Positions 42,374-51,025 are shown, counted from the first letter of the stretch. The stretch is DNA of 64,000 bases from an uncultured Verrucomicrobia subdivision 3 bacterium (GCA_903921455.1 CAIXPZ010000076.1:9763-73762), one strand, 5' to 3'. Numbers and translations are program-made. Notes: a model not told the origin generated them from the letters alone.

Positions 42374-43711
42374 ATGACGCCGAACGCAAATAACGGAACG
42401 GAACTGCTGGTCGCCAAGTTTTCGCAGGTGGAAAATTCCGCGCAGCCCCAATGGCTGCTGCCCGTGCGGAAGGCCGGCCTCGCCAGCTTTGCCGAGCAGG
42501 GCTTCCCGAAATTGACCGACGAAGACTGGCGCTTCACCAATGTGGCCCCGATTGCCAAGCTGCCCTTCACCCTCGCCGGCCAAGGCTCCGTCAACGGCGC
42601 CGAGACCAAAGCGCTCGATGGATCCGTCTTTGCCGCCCTGCCCGGCCATCGCCTGGTGTTCGTGAACGGCTTTTTCTCCGCGAAACTTTCCCGCATCAAG
42701 CCCGTGACGGGCGGCGTCCGGATTGAGAATCTTTCCGCCGCGCTGGCCCGGGACGCCGCGGCCATCGAGCAACATCTCGGCAAATACGCCCACACGGCGG
42801 GCAATTCCTTCGCCGCGATGAATCAGGCGCTCTTTGCCGACGGCGCGTTCATCTTCGTGCCCAAGGGCGTCGCGGTCGCCGAACCCGTGCAGTTGATTTA
42901 CATTTCATCCGCCAAGCAAAGCGGCGAGACCATCCTTCCCCGCAACCTCGTCATCGCCGAAGCGGGCAGCCAACTGACCGTGGTCGAGAGCTACATCAGC
43001 ACCACCGACGTCGCCTATTTTACCAATGCCGTGACCGAAATTATCGCTGGCGACCATGCCTCGGTTGAACACGTCAAGGTGCAGGATGAAGCCGCAACGG
43101 CCTATCACATCGCCACCATCGCGGGCGAATTCGGCCGCGCGAGCAATGTCAGCGTCCATTCGTTTGCGCTCGGCGCCAAGCTCTCGCGGAACAACATCCG
43201 CACCAAGCTCGCGGGCGAAGGTCTGGAGTGCATCCTGAACGGGCTGTATCTCACCAAGGGCGAGCAGCTCGCCGACCATCACATGATTGTCGAGCATGCC
43301 CAGCCGCATTGCGCGAGCCACGAGTATTTCAACGGCATCCTGGACGATAAATCCAAGGGCGTGTTTCACGGCCGGATTTATGTCCATCCCATCGCCCAGA
43401 AAACCGACGCGAAGCAGACGAACAAAAACCTGCTGCTCTCCGACGACGCCTGCGCGGACACGAAGCCGCAGTTGGAGATTTACGCCGACGACGTGAAATG
43501 CACGCACGGCGCGACCATCGGGCAGTTGAATGATGAAAGCATATTTTATCTCCGCTCGCGCGGCATCGGCACGGACATGGCGCGGCAGATGTTGATTCAT
43601 GCCTTTGCCGGTGAGATCATTGAGCGCATCCAATGCGAGCCGGCCCGCGAAGTCATTGACAAGCTGGTGTGGGACCGCCTCGAGGCGCATCCGCATCTGT
43701 TGGGAAAGTAA
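42374..43711 (+). CDS. sufD: Fe-S cluster assembly protein SufD
   Basis: 445 residues from ATG 42374; an ATG at 42362 lies inside the operator palindrome and is less likely. Leu-Thr-Asp-Glu-Asp-Trp-Arg-Phe-Thr-Asn near residue 45 is the SufD N-terminal signature. The right-handed beta-helix core and the Lys-Thr-Asp-Ala-Lys-Gln-Thr-Asn-Lys-Asn-Leu-Leu-Leu-Ser-Asp-Asp-Ala, Cys-Thr-His-Gly-Ala-Thr-Ile-Gly and Leu-Arg-Ser-Arg-Gly-Ile segments follow. SufD forms the SufBC2D scaffold. No sufB or sufC is adjacent, so the rest of the complex must be encoded elsewhere. First gene of sufD-sufU-sufT-sufS. Confidence 0.95.
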   Translation: MTPNANNGTELLVAKFSQVENSAQPQWLLPVRKAGLASFAEQGFPKLTDEDWRFTNVAPIAKLPFTLAGQGSVNGAETKALDGSVFAALPGHRLVFVNGFFSAKLSRIKPVTGGVRIENLSAALARDAAAIEQHLGKYAHTAGNSFAAMNQALFADGAFIFVPKGVAVAEPVQLIYISSAKQSGETILPRNLVIAEAGSQLTVVESYISTTDVAYFTNAVTEIIAGDHASVEHVKVQDEAATAYHIATIAGEFGRASNVSVHSFALGAKLSRNNIRTKLAGEGLECILNGLYLTKGEQLADHHMIVEHAQPHCASHEYFNGILDDKSKGVFHGRIYVHPIAQKTDAKQTNKNLLLSDDACADTKPQLEIYADDVKCTHGATIGQLNDESIFYLRSRGIGTDMARQMLIHAFAGEIIERIQCEPAREVIDKLVWDRLEAHPHLLGK

Positions 43712-43713
43712 TA

Positions 43714-44169
43714 ATGTTCGACGACATCAACGACCTTTATCAGCAGGTCATTCTTGATCACTGCAAGAAGCCGCGCAATTTCCATGAGATGCCGCAGTGC
43801 TCCTGCTCCGCGCAGGGGTTCAACCCGCTCTGCGGCGATAATTTAAAGCTCTTTCTCACGCTCGACGGCGACATCATCAAAGACGCGAGCTTCGTCGGCT
43901 CCGGCTGCTGCATTTCCAAGGCGTCCGCCTCGTTGCTGACGGAAAACGTCAAGGGCAAGACCCGCGCGGACGCGGAAAAGATGTTCGAACGCGTCCGCGA
44001 ACTCGTCACCACCGGCAAGGCCGACGGCGATGTCGGCAAACTCGCGGTCTTTGCGGGGGTTTACAAATATCCCGCCCGCGTGAAGTGCGCCATCCTCGCG
44101 TGGCACGCGCTCATCGGCGCGCTCAAGGGCGAAGGCCAGCCCGTCAGCACCGAAAACGAGCAGACCTGA
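43714..44169 (+). CDS. sufU: SUF-type sulfur-transfer/scaffold protein SufU
   Basis: 151 residues from ATG 43714, three bases after the sufD stop. The Cys ligands are present in Asn-Pro-Leu-Cys-Gly-Asp, Gly-Ser-Gly-Cys-Cys-Ile-Ser-Lys-Ala-Ser-Ala-Ser and Val-Lys-Cys-Ala-Ile-Leu-Ala-Trp, the IscU-like SufU set binding zinc. It accepts sulfur from SufS. An extra Cys (Cys-Cys) follows the central ligand. Confidence 0.95.
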   Translation: MFDDINDLYQQVILDHCKKPRNFHEMPQCSCSAQGFNPLCGDNLKLFLTLDGDIIKDASFVGSGCCISKASASLLTENVKGKTRADAEKMFERVRELVTTGKADGDVGKLAVFAGVYKYPARVKCAILAWHALIGALKGEGQPVSTENEQT

Positions 44170-44208
44170 TTTGATTTTGGCCGGCACAACAGCGAAGATG
44201 ATTCTATT

Positions 44209-44760
44209 ATGAGTTCCGAAGCAAAGATCTTGACCCGCGACGTGGAAGCTTCCGTCGTGCCCATCGGCACGAAGGTCACGCTCCAGCAGGGTGAGACCGC
44301 CCATATCACGCAATCCCTCGGCGGCACTTACACCGTCGTCGTCAACGGCAACATGTTCCGCATCGAAGCCAAGGACGCCGACGCGCTCGGCCTCGAAGCG
44401 CCCGTGGCCGCCGCGCCCGTGGCCGCCACCGGCCCGGTGACGCAGGAACAATTGGAGAAAAAAGTCTGGGAAGCCCTGAAGACCTGCTACGACCCCGAGA
44501 TTCCCGTCAACATCGTGGACCTCGGCCTGATTTACGACTGCCACCTCACCCCCATCGGCGCGGACAACTTCAAGGCCGACGTGAAGATGACGCTGACCGC
44601 GCCCGGCTGCGGCATGGGGCCCGTCCTCGCGCAGGACGTGCAGAACAAACTGGTCTCCCTGGAGCCGATTGACGAGGCGAACGTCGAACTCGTCTGGGAT
44701 CCGCCGTGGAACCAGAGCATGATGACCGAGGCGGCCAAGTTGCAACTGGGACTTTTATAA
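44209..44760 (+). CDS. sufT: DUF59/MIP18 Fe-S assembly protein SufT
   Basis: 183 residues. A beta-rich N-terminal domain (residues 1-75) with Gly-Thr-Lys-Val-Thr-Leu-x-Gln-Gly-Glu, then the MIP18 domain (Thr-Cys-Tyr-Asp-Pro-Glu-Ile-Pro-Val-Asn-Ile-Val-Asp-Leu-Gly-Leu-Ile-Tyr, Pro-Gly-Cys-Gly-Met-Gly-Pro). This two-domain form is the usual SufT linked with suf operons; it aids maturation of Fe-S proteins. Confidence 0.94.
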   Translation: MSSEAKILTRDVEASVVPIGTKVTLQQGETAHITQSLGGTYTVVVNGNMFRIEAKDADALGLEAPVAAAPVAATGPVTQEQLEKKVWEALKTCYDPEIPVNIVDLGLIYDCHLTPIGADNFKADVKMTLTAPGCGMGPVLAQDVQNKLVSLEPIDEANVELVWDPPWNQSMMTEAAKLQLGLL

Positions 44761-44838
44761 TCCGCCGATTTCGCCGATTAACTCAGATGAGTTCTTGTTT
44801 TTAATCTGCGTCCGTCTGCGTAATCTGCGGAAAAACTC
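44761..44838. repeat. intergenic inverted repeat in the sufT-sufS gap
   Basis: TCCGCCGATTTCGCCGATTA and the reverse complement of the segment ending CTGCGTAATCTGCGGA pair imperfectly. Same class as the elements at 15217, 20590 and 25984, and here within an operon. Confidence 0.55.
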
Positions 44839-44840
44839 CG

Positions 44841-46073
44841 ATGAATAATACTGTTGATTGGTCCGCGCTGCGGCAGGATTTCCCGATCCTCCACCAGAAT
44901 GTCCACGGCAAACCGCTGGTGTATCTCGACAATGCCGCGACCTCGCAGAAGCCCCGCAGCGTGATTGACGCGCTCGTCCATTATTACGAGCACGACAACG
45001 CGAACGTCCACCGCGGCATCCATGAATTGAGCAACCGCTCCACGATCGCCTTCGAAGCCGCCCGGACCCGCGCCGCGAAATTCATCAATGCCCGGTCCGC
45101 CGACGAGATCATCTTCACGCGCGGCACGACCGAGGGCATCAACCTCGTGGCCGCCACCTGGGGTGCCAAGAATTTGAAGGCCGGCGACGTGATCCTGCTC
45201 ACCGAACTCGAGCATCACAGCAATCTCGTCCCGTGGCAGATGCTCGCCCAGCGCACCGGCGCGAAGATCGCCTACCTTCCCGTCACCGGCGACGAAGGCA
45301 TTCTCGATTTAAGCAATCTGGATGCGCTCCTCAGCTCGTCGGTGAAAATACTTTCGCTGGTGCACATCTCGAACTCCATGGGCACCGTCAATCCCGTGGA
45401 GGAACTCTGCGCCCGCGCGCGGCAACGCGGCATTGTCACGCTGGTGGACGGCGCGCAAAGCGCGGGGCACCTGCCCGTTGACGTGCAGGCCATCGGCTGC
45501 GACTTCTTTGCCTTCTCCGGTCACAAGATTTGCGGGCCGACCGGCATCGGTGTGCTCTGGGGCCGGCAGGAAATCCTCGACGCCATGCCCCCCTATCAAG
45601 GCGGCGGCGAAATGATCTTGTCCGTCGGCTATCAAAAGACGGAATACAAACACGCCCCGCACCGCTTCGAAGCGGGCACGCCCGACATCTCCGGGCCCAT
45701 CGGCTTGCACGCGGCGATGGATTACCTCGACGCCATCGGCCGCGCCAATATCTGGCGGCACGACCAGGAACTCGCGCAGTATGCGGTGGAAAAACTCAGT
45801 TCCTTGAAGAACATCCGGCTGTTCGGCCCCAGGACCAACCGCGCCGGCCTGGTCAGCTTTCTGCTCAAGGACGTCCATGCGCACGATGTCGTGACGCTCG
45901 CCGATCAAGGCGGCGTGGCCTTGCGGGGCGGCCATCATTGCACGCAGCCTTTGATGCACAAACTCGGGGTGGAATCCACCGCCCGGGCGAGCTTCTATTT
46001 TTACAACACGAACAGCGAAGTGGACGCCTTCATCGAAGTCATCAAAGAGATTCAGAAGTTCTTCGCCGCGTAA
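44841..46073 (+). CDS. sufS: cysteine desulfurase SufS
   Basis: 410 residues, a class V aminotransferase fold. Leu-Asp-Asn-Ala-Ala-Thr-Ser-Gln-Lys-Pro, Thr-Arg-Gly-Thr-Thr-Glu-Gly-Ile-Asn, PLP-lysine in Phe-Ser-Gly-His-Lys-Ile-Cys-Gly-Pro-Thr-Gly, and the catalytic Cys region Leu-Arg-Gly-Gly-His-His-Cys-Thr-Gln-Pro identify SufS. It removes sulfur from cysteine and passes it to SufU. A hairpin follows directly at its stop. Confidence 0.96.
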   Translation: MNNTVDWSALRQDFPILHQNVHGKPLVYLDNAATSQKPRSVIDALVHYYEHDNANVHRGIHELSNRSTIAFEAARTRAAKFINARSADEIIFTRGTTEGINLVAATWGAKNLKAGDVILLTELEHHSNLVPWQMLAQRTGAKIAYLPVTGDEGILDLSNLDALLSSSVKILSLVHISNSMGTVNPVEELCARARQRGIVTLVDGAQSAGHLPVDVQAIGCDFFAFSGHKICGPTGIGVLWGRQEILDAMPPYQGGGEMILSVGYQKTEYKHAPHRFEAGTPDISGPIGLHAAMDYLDAIGRANIWRHDQELAQYAVEKLSSLKNIRLFGPRTNRAGLVSFLLKDVHAHDVVTLADQGGVALRGGHHCTQPLMHKLGVESTARASFYFYNTNSEVDAFIEVIKEIQKFFAA

Positions 46074-46101
46074 GTTCACGGCGGCGGCAACGCCGAACTT
46101 A
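46071..46101. terminator. hairpin between convergent sufS and the array-associated fn3 gene
   Basis: TAAGTTC (46071-46077) pairs with GAACTTA (46095-46101), and GGCG (46080-46083) with CGCC (46091-46094). The stem includes both stop codons. No T-run, so termination is inferred from position. Confidence 0.5.
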
Positions 46102-46713
46102 AATCGCGCGGCACGTAATCATGTCGCTCCATTCGCTAAAATCGTGGAGGCCGCCCGCCGCCCGCACGCGGAGGTAATATAACTTGCCGGGCACGAGGTT
46201 TTTCACCAGCGCCTTGCGCGTCCGGGTGGAGGTGCCGGCGGCAAACCAGTTCACCCCGTCCTCGCTGGCCTCAAATTCATAATATCGGGCGTTGCGCACC
46301 CCCTTGAACGTCAGCCGGAGCGTCGTGGTCTCCGCGTAGGCATGGGAAAGGATGCTCGGCACGTCCAGCGCGGTGCGCACATGCGTCGTGCGCATCAGCG
46401 AGAAGCCGGTGGAGAGCATCACGGCGCCATTCTGGCCGCCCTGGTCCTCGGTATGTTTGGCCAGCAGACGCAAGGCGAGCAGCAACTCGTGGCGCGCGGC
46501 GCGTTTGGCGAGCGTGGCCAACGGGCCCCCGCTTATTCGCGCGGCCAAGGCACTGCGATACGTATCATGCAAGGCGGTCAGGGCGGCAGGGCTGACCGGT
46601 GGATTCGGAAAAGCGGGATTATTCGTGAAACCGTCGGCGATACTCAGGGCAAAGGGAGCCAGAGGCGCATCCCGCATGCGCCGAAAACTTAAGCTGATCC
46701 GCAATGGTCTCAT
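46099..46713 (-). CDS. array-associated 204-aa fibronectin-III-like protein
   Basis: 204 residues from ATG 46713, preceded by AGAAAGG. It matches the protein at 23176-23790 in length and layout: Arg-Ile-Ser-Leu-Ser-Phe-Arg-Arg at 5-12, Phe-Pro-Asn-Pro-Pro-Val at 35-40, a helical hairpin at 44-90, Ser-Thr-Gly-Phe at 101-104, and a fibronectin-III-like C-terminus (Tyr-Tyr-Glu-Phe-Glu-Ala-Ser-Glu-Asp-Gly ... Leu-Val-Pro-Gly-Lys-Leu-Tyr-Tyr-Leu-Arg-Val-Arg-Ala). No signal peptide. Array 3 begins about 115 bp upstream. Function unknown. Confidence 0.85.
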   Translation of the reverse strand: MRPLRISLSFRRMRDAPLAPFALSIADGFTNNPAFPNPPVSPAALTALHDTYRSALAARISGGPLATLAKRAARHELLLALRLLAKHTEDQGGQNGAVMLSTGFSLMRTTHVRTALDVPSILSHAYAETTTLRLTFKGVRNARYYEFEASEDGVNWFAAGTSTRTRKALVKNLVPGKLYYLRVRAAGGLHDFSEWSDMITCRAI

Positions 46714-46828
46714 GATGCTGCCTTTCTGACCGGCGCGGCTGCCCAATGCCGCCGCCGCCCGGTGCTTGGATACCTTTTATCGGCTCAATTCTTTTTCTAT
46801 CTGCTCACCTTTTGCCCCGCGTTGCGAG

Positions 46829-47122
46829 TCTAAAACACAACTTCGGCTAGTTTTTAGGTTTATTTCTGCAAAAAAGTAATTTTGCTGCAAAGCCTTGGCT
46901 TCAAGCTTTGCGGCTTTGTCATTTGGCTGCACAACATTATACCATAACCGCAGAACATTGCTTTTATACTCTAAAGCATTGAGGCGATGCTGTTCGTCAT
47001 CATCATCATGTCGCAAAACTTTAATGTTTTGCTCTGGGACAACATGGTTTTGCTTTGGAACTAAGCATTGATGTCCTGCAGCTTTAGCCTGATGCCGCAA
47101 AGCTTTACGCTCAATCGAATCC
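46829..47122. repeat. 21-bp-period repeat array 3 (14 units)
   Basis: Fourteen consecutive 21-base units. A 15-base core begins GC/AC and usually ends GC (for example GCATTGAGGCGATGC at 46976-46990), followed by a 6-base linker often of the form CGCAAA or TGCAAA. The centres vary more than in array 1, and the sequence is AT-rich compared with the genome. A minus-strand frame (46777-47124) is open across the array, giving a heptad-like 115-aa translation, but the other arrays do not support coding. It occupies the middle of the 751-base gap 46714-47464; nothing else is evident in that gap. Confidence 0.85.
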
Positions 47123-47464
47123 AATAAATCCTGAAATCATTCGAATAAATGCCATAAATCGTCAATAAAATGGCTGATTTACGCAAGTTACCCCTGCTCT
47201 GCCCAGGGAATTTCCGCCATTTGGCATTGGCCACGCGGCATGGATGAGTTTTGACGCTGGGTTGAGGATTTTCGCGACAGATCAGCGTGTGTTCAGAGCG
47301 GCATCGGCGGTCAACAAAACGTTGAAATGGAATTAACGCCGGTTCTTTGGCGTGCTTATCGCCGCAGCGGCCTTTCTCACGGCAAGCCATCGCCAGAATG
47401 GGGTATAGACGCCAACAGACTGGTAGGATAATTTGAACTCAAACCTAGATTCAACTGCAACGAT

Positions 47465-48295
47465 ATGAATTCGCAACCTGTTTCCTCCCCTTCCGCGCGC
47501 CGGAATGGTTTCACCCTGATTGAATTGCTCGTGGTCATCGCCATCATCGCGATTCTCGCGGCCATGCTGTTGCCCGCCCTGTCCGCCGCCAAGAAGAAGG
47601 CGCAGCAATCCATGTGCATCAACAACGTCAAGCAATTGGGTCTGGGCATGCTTATCTATTTAGGGGACAGCACCGACGTCTATGCGGGCGCGGCCTCGGC
47701 CAACACGTATGGTCCGCATCTGGAAGACTGGATCTACTGGCGCGGCGGGGCTTTCACGCCGACGGTCAACGGCATTTTGATGACGTTGGACAAAAGTCCG
47801 CTCATCAAGCTGCTCGGCACCGGCACCTCCACGAATATTTTCCGCTGCCCGATGGACAAGGACGATGCCGACCGCACCAAGTATGCCCAAGCGGGGGACG
47901 GTCCGTATAATTACAGCTATGAATTCACCAGCTACAACATCAACAACGGGCAGAATCTGGGCTTCACCACCATCATTGACCTGACCGGGAAAGCGTATCA
48001 GTTCAAATCCACGCAAGTGGTCAATCCCACCGGCAAGATGATGTGCGTGGAACCCGTGGCTTCGGCCAACATAAACGATGCTCCGGCCATTGATTTGCCG
48101 CCGGTGAAAGCAACCCCCTGGGTGGCTCAATGCGGGCGCTGGCAGCCGTTCAACGCTTCTCCCTATACGACGCCCATCAACTATTTGACCATCCGCCACA
48201 GCAAGAAAAGCGATGCCGTGTTTGCCGACGGCCATGTCGAGGCGGTCGGGCAGGACAAGGCCACGGACCAACAATATTCCAATCCGCTCTACTGA
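47465..48295 (+). CDS. prepilin-type N-terminal cleavage protein (DUF1559-like)
   Basis: 276 residues. The signal [20 protein letters not shown] lies near residue 17 with Glu5. Ala-Lys-Lys-Lys-Ala-Gln-Gln-Ser and Asn-Asn-Val-Lys-Gln-Leu-Gly follow, and the C-terminal Val-Phe-Ala-Asp-Gly-His-Val-Glu is the 'DG' box of this expanded family of pseudopilin-like secreted proteins. It is transcribed away from array 3. Function within the envelope unknown. Confidence 0.92.
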   Translation: MNSQPVSSPSARRNGFTLIELLVVIAIIAILAAMLLPALSAAKKKAQQSMCINNVKQLGLGMLIYLGDSTDVYAGAASANTYGPHLEDWIYWRGGAFTPTVNGILMTLDKSPLIKLLGTGTSTNIFRCPMDKDDADRTKYAQAGDGPYNYSYEFTSYNINNGQNLGFTTIIDLTGKAYQFKSTQVVNPTGKMMCVEPVASANINDAPAIDLPPVKATPWVAQCGRWQPFNASPYTTPINYLTIRHSKKSDAVFADGHVEAVGQDKATDQQYSNPLY

Positions 48296-48298
48296 TGG

Positions 48299-49402
48299 CT
48301 AGACATTGAACTTGAACAATAGCACGTCGCCGTCTTTCACGACGTATTCCTTGCCTTCCATGCGGTAGAGACCTTTCTCCCGCGCGGCGGCAACGGAGCC
48401 CAGTTTAACCAAATCATCATAGCCCACGGTCTCGGCCTTGATGAATCCGCGTTCGAAGTCGGAATGGATGACGCCGGCAGCCTTCGGCGCAGTGTCGCCA
48501 TTGTGAATCGTCCAGGCCCTGACCTCTTTTTCGCCGGCGGTGAAGTAGGTGCGCAGGCCGAGGAGATGATACGTCGCCCGGATGAGCGCGCCCACGCCGG
48601 ATTCGTTCACGCCCAGCTCCTTGAGAAACTCCTTCGCCTCGGCATCGGACAGATCAATCAAATCGCTCTCAATCTGCGCGCTGATGACGACGGCTTCGCA
48701 GGCGAAATGGTGCGCGGTGTATTCGCGAACCTTGAGGACAAAGGGATTTTTGTCGGCGGTGGCCAGGTCGCTTTCCTTCACGTTGCAGGCGAAGATGGTC
48801 GGCTTGTCGGTCATGAGCCAGAACAGGCGGGAGACGGCCTTCTCCTCCGGGGTGAGCTCCAGCGTGAGCGCGGGCTTGCCGGCATTGAGGTGCGGCTCGA
48901 TCTTCTTCAGCACGGCTTCCTGCGCCAGCGCTTCCTTGTCGCCGCGCTTGGCGTCCTTGGCAACGCTCGCGAGGCGCTTCTGCACGGCTTCGAGGTCGGA
49001 CAGGACGAGTTCGGTGGTGATGACTTCGATGTCGCGCACGGGATCCACGGTGCCGGCGACGTGATGGATGTCGGCATCCTCAAAACAGCGGACGACCTGC
49101 ACGATCGCATCGACTTCGCGGATGTGCGTGAGGAATTTGTTGCCCAGCCCTTCGCCCTGGGACGCGCCCTTGACGAGGCCGGCGATGTCCACGAATTCAA
49201 CCGCGGCGGGAATGACGACGCCGGTCTTGGCAATCCTCTGGAGGACGTAAAGCCGCTCGTCTGGAACGGTGACGATGCCGACATTCGGGTCGATGGTGCA
49301 GAAGGGATAGTTCGCGGCCTCGGCTTTGCGCGTGCGCGTGACGGCGTTGAACAGGGTTGATTTGCCCACGTTGGGGAGTCCGACGATTCCAGCTTTAAGC
49401 AT
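48299..49402 (-). CDS. ychF: ribosome-associated Obg-family ATPase YchF
   Basis: 367 residues. Walker A [19 protein letters not shown]-x-Gly-Glu-Gly-Leu-Gly-Asn, and Phe-Ala-Cys-Asn-Val-Lys-Glu-Ser-Asp in place of the usual GTP-specific NKxD (as expected for this ATP-binding member). A C-terminal TGS domain follows ([14 protein letters not shown]). It binds the ribosome and takes part in stress responses. Its 3' end nearly abuts the convergent pilin-like gene (4 bp). Confidence 0.97.
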   Translation of the reverse strand: MLKAGIVGLPNVGKSTLFNAVTRTRKAEAANYPFCTIDPNVGIVTVPDERLYVLQRIAKTGVVIPAAVEFVDIAGLVKGASQGEGLGNKFLTHIREVDAIVQVVRCFEDADIHHVAGTVDPVRDIEVITTELVLSDLEAVQKRLASVAKDAKRGDKEALAQEAVLKKIEPHLNAGKPALTLELTPEEKAVSRLFWLMTDKPTIFACNVKESDLATADKNPFVLKVREYTAHHFACEAVVISAQIESDLIDLSDAEAKEFLKELGVNESGVGALIRATYHLLGLRTYFTAGEKEVRAWTIHNGDTAPKAAGVIHSDFERGFIKAETVGYDDLVKLGSVAAAREKGLYRMEGKEYVVKDGDVLLFKFNV

Positions 49403-49408
49403 AATAAA

Positions 49409-50152
49409 TTATTGGTTGGTCTGAACCGGCGCCGCGCCTTGTTGGACGGGGGGATGATGCCGGCTTTGTTTGGCGAGGTGATACGCGATGTTCGTGCCGT
49501 GGATCAGGCCGAAAATGATGAGGCAGATGCCGGAGAAATGCTGCAGCCGCAGGAGGGTCTTCTCGCTGAAGCGCCCGTGCCCGCGCGACACGCCGAAACT
49601 CAGCGCCACAAACCAGGTGTTCGTGCCCAACGCCACGCCGCCGACGCACGCGGCCTTGGCGGCGAAGGAATCCGCATCCACCCATTCGCGGGCCATGAGG
49701 TTCGCCGCGAGCACAATCCAGAACAGCAGCACGCCGAGGTTGCCCATCACCCGGACAAAGCCGGTCATAAACGCGGAATGCGGGTGGAATTTCTGCTCGA
49801 TGCGCGTCTCGAGCTTATCCGAGGCGGCATCGAGCTTGGTGGGGACGTTGATGGTCTTGGCCAGCAGGAATTTGAAACCGATGAACAGGATGAATACGAA
49901 GCTGAACACCTGCATGAACGCCTTGACGATGCCATGATCCAACACGGCGGAAAAACCCGTGAAAGAAAACGCGCAGTAAATCGTCTCCATCGCCGACGCG
50001 CCGATACCGATGAGCAGCGCCCAGAGAAAGCCGCGCTGCGCGCCTTCATTGAGGATGGTGAGGTTGACCGGGCCGACGGGGATCGAGGAGAAGATCAGCC
50101 CGCAAAAAAAGCCCGCCAGCGCCGCCAGCAAAATGGGATGCGACTCGGCCAT
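49409..50152 (-). CDS. LysE-family translocator
   Basis: 247 residues with about six hydrophobic segments. Ser-Ser-Ile-Pro-Val-Gly-Pro-Val-Asn-Leu-Thr-Ile-Leu near residue 20 is the family signature. It is a membrane exporter of amino acids or related small molecules; the substrate is unknown. It directly abuts pssA (no gap) and precedes ychF by 6 bp, so the three genes are probably in one transcript. Confidence 0.88.
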   Translation of the reverse strand: MAESHPILLAALAGFFCGLIFSSIPVGPVNLTILNEGAQRGFLWALLIGIGASAMETIYCAFSFTGFSAVLDHGIVKAFMQVFSFVFILFIGFKFLLAKTINVPTKLDAASDKLETRIEQKFHPHSAFMTGFVRVMGNLGVLLFWIVLAANLMAREWVDADSFAAKAACVGGVALGTNTWFVALSFGVSRGHGRFSEKTLLRLQHFSGICLIIFGLIHGTNIAYHLAKQSRHHPPVQQGAAPVQTNQ

Positions 50153-51022
50153 TTAGCTTCCCGCCTCCACCTCGTCCTCATCCTCCTCGATTTCCTTGCG
50201 CCAGGCGCGGGAAATATGCGGGCGGACAAAGCCGTATACCAGATAGCCGGTGAAGAACAGCGGCAGGACATAATACAAAATCTTTTCGCGCAAGATGACC
50301 AGACAGCCGACGAACAGGGCCGCAATGACCACCTTCAGGAATGTCGTGGAGGAACGGATGCCCAGCGACTTGAAGCTCGGATACCGCACTTCGCTCACCA
50401 TCATGGCCGAGAGAAACACCAGCACCACCGGCAGCAGATAACCCCAGTGACCGAGATCCCGCTCCTTTTCATTCAGCTTGATGATGAACAATGTCAGCGA
50501 CGCCACCAAGCCGGCGGCGGAGGGGATGGGAAAGCCGAGAAAATCCTTGCCCGCACCGGGTAGATTCATCGCCGAGAGACAATTGAATCGCGCCAAGCGG
50601 AAGGCGCCGCAGATGAGATAGATGGAGGCAATGAACCAGCCGAGTTCAGCATAATCATCGGGCAAGGCATTGTGCAGCACCACGCGGTGCACGAGGAACG
50701 CCGGGGCGACACCGAAGGAAATCAGGTCCGCCATCGAATCGAACTCGCGGCCGAACGGGCTTTCGTGTCCGCCCATGCGCGCGACGCGGCCGTCAAACAA
50801 ATCGAAGATGCACGCGAGCAGAATACAGGCGAGCGCGAATTTGATGGGCATCCAATTGACGTGGCCGTCAATATTCGGCGTGAGATTGGCTTCGACAATC
50901 TGCGTCAGCGCCACGAAACCGCAGAACAGGTTGCCCGCCGTCAGGAGGTTCGGCAGGAAATAAATTTTCAGCTTCGTCGGTTCAGCCGAATTGCCGGGCG
51001 GAGTTGAAGGAATGGCAGCCAT
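50153..51022 (-). CDS. pssA: CDP-diacylglycerol-serine O-phosphatidyltransferase
   Basis: 289 residues. CDP-alcohol phosphotransferase motif Asp-Leu-Phe-Asp-Gly-Arg-Val-Ala-Arg ... Gly-Arg-Glu-Phe-Asp-Ser-Met-Ala-Asp, with about seven membrane helices. It makes phosphatidylserine from CDP-diacylglycerol and serine in the membrane; psd follows its function and lies immediately upstream on the same strand (3 bp), giving psd-pssA. Acidic C-terminal tail. Confidence 0.94.
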   Translation of the reverse strand: MAAIPSTPPGNSAEPTKLKIYFLPNLLTAGNLFCGFVALTQIVEANLTPNIDGHVNWMPIKFALACILLACIFDLFDGRVARMGGHESPFGREFDSMADLISFGVAPAFLVHRVVLHNALPDDYAELGWFIASIYLICGAFRLARFNCLSAMNLPGAGKDFLGFPIPSAAGLVASLTLFIIKLNEKERDLGHWGYLLPVVLVFLSAMMVSEVRYPSFKSLGIRSSTTFLKVVIAALFVGCLVILREKILYYVLPLFFTGYLVYGFVRPHISRAWRKEIEEDEDEVEAGS

Positions 51023-51025
51023 GAT

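Noticed and set aside
9620..47122. The 21-bp arrays as CRISPR arrays
   Set aside because: The period is far too short, no long invariant repeat exists, and no cas gene is in the window.
9620..47122. The 21-bp arrays as tandem-guide (TIGR-type) arrays
   Set aside because: Period and architecture differ and there is no Nop-domain protein nearby; the idea of informative variable segments was kept only as a hypothesis.
46777..47124. A 115-aa heptad-repeat protein encoded on the minus strand by array 3
   Set aside because: A period divisible by three keeps frames open automatically; array 2 has no continuous frame, and no Shine-Dalgarno or family supports coding. Not excluded completely.
47061..47390. 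109-codon minus-strand frame upstream of array 3
   Set aside because: No ribosome site or family, overlaps the array, and composition is not gene-like.
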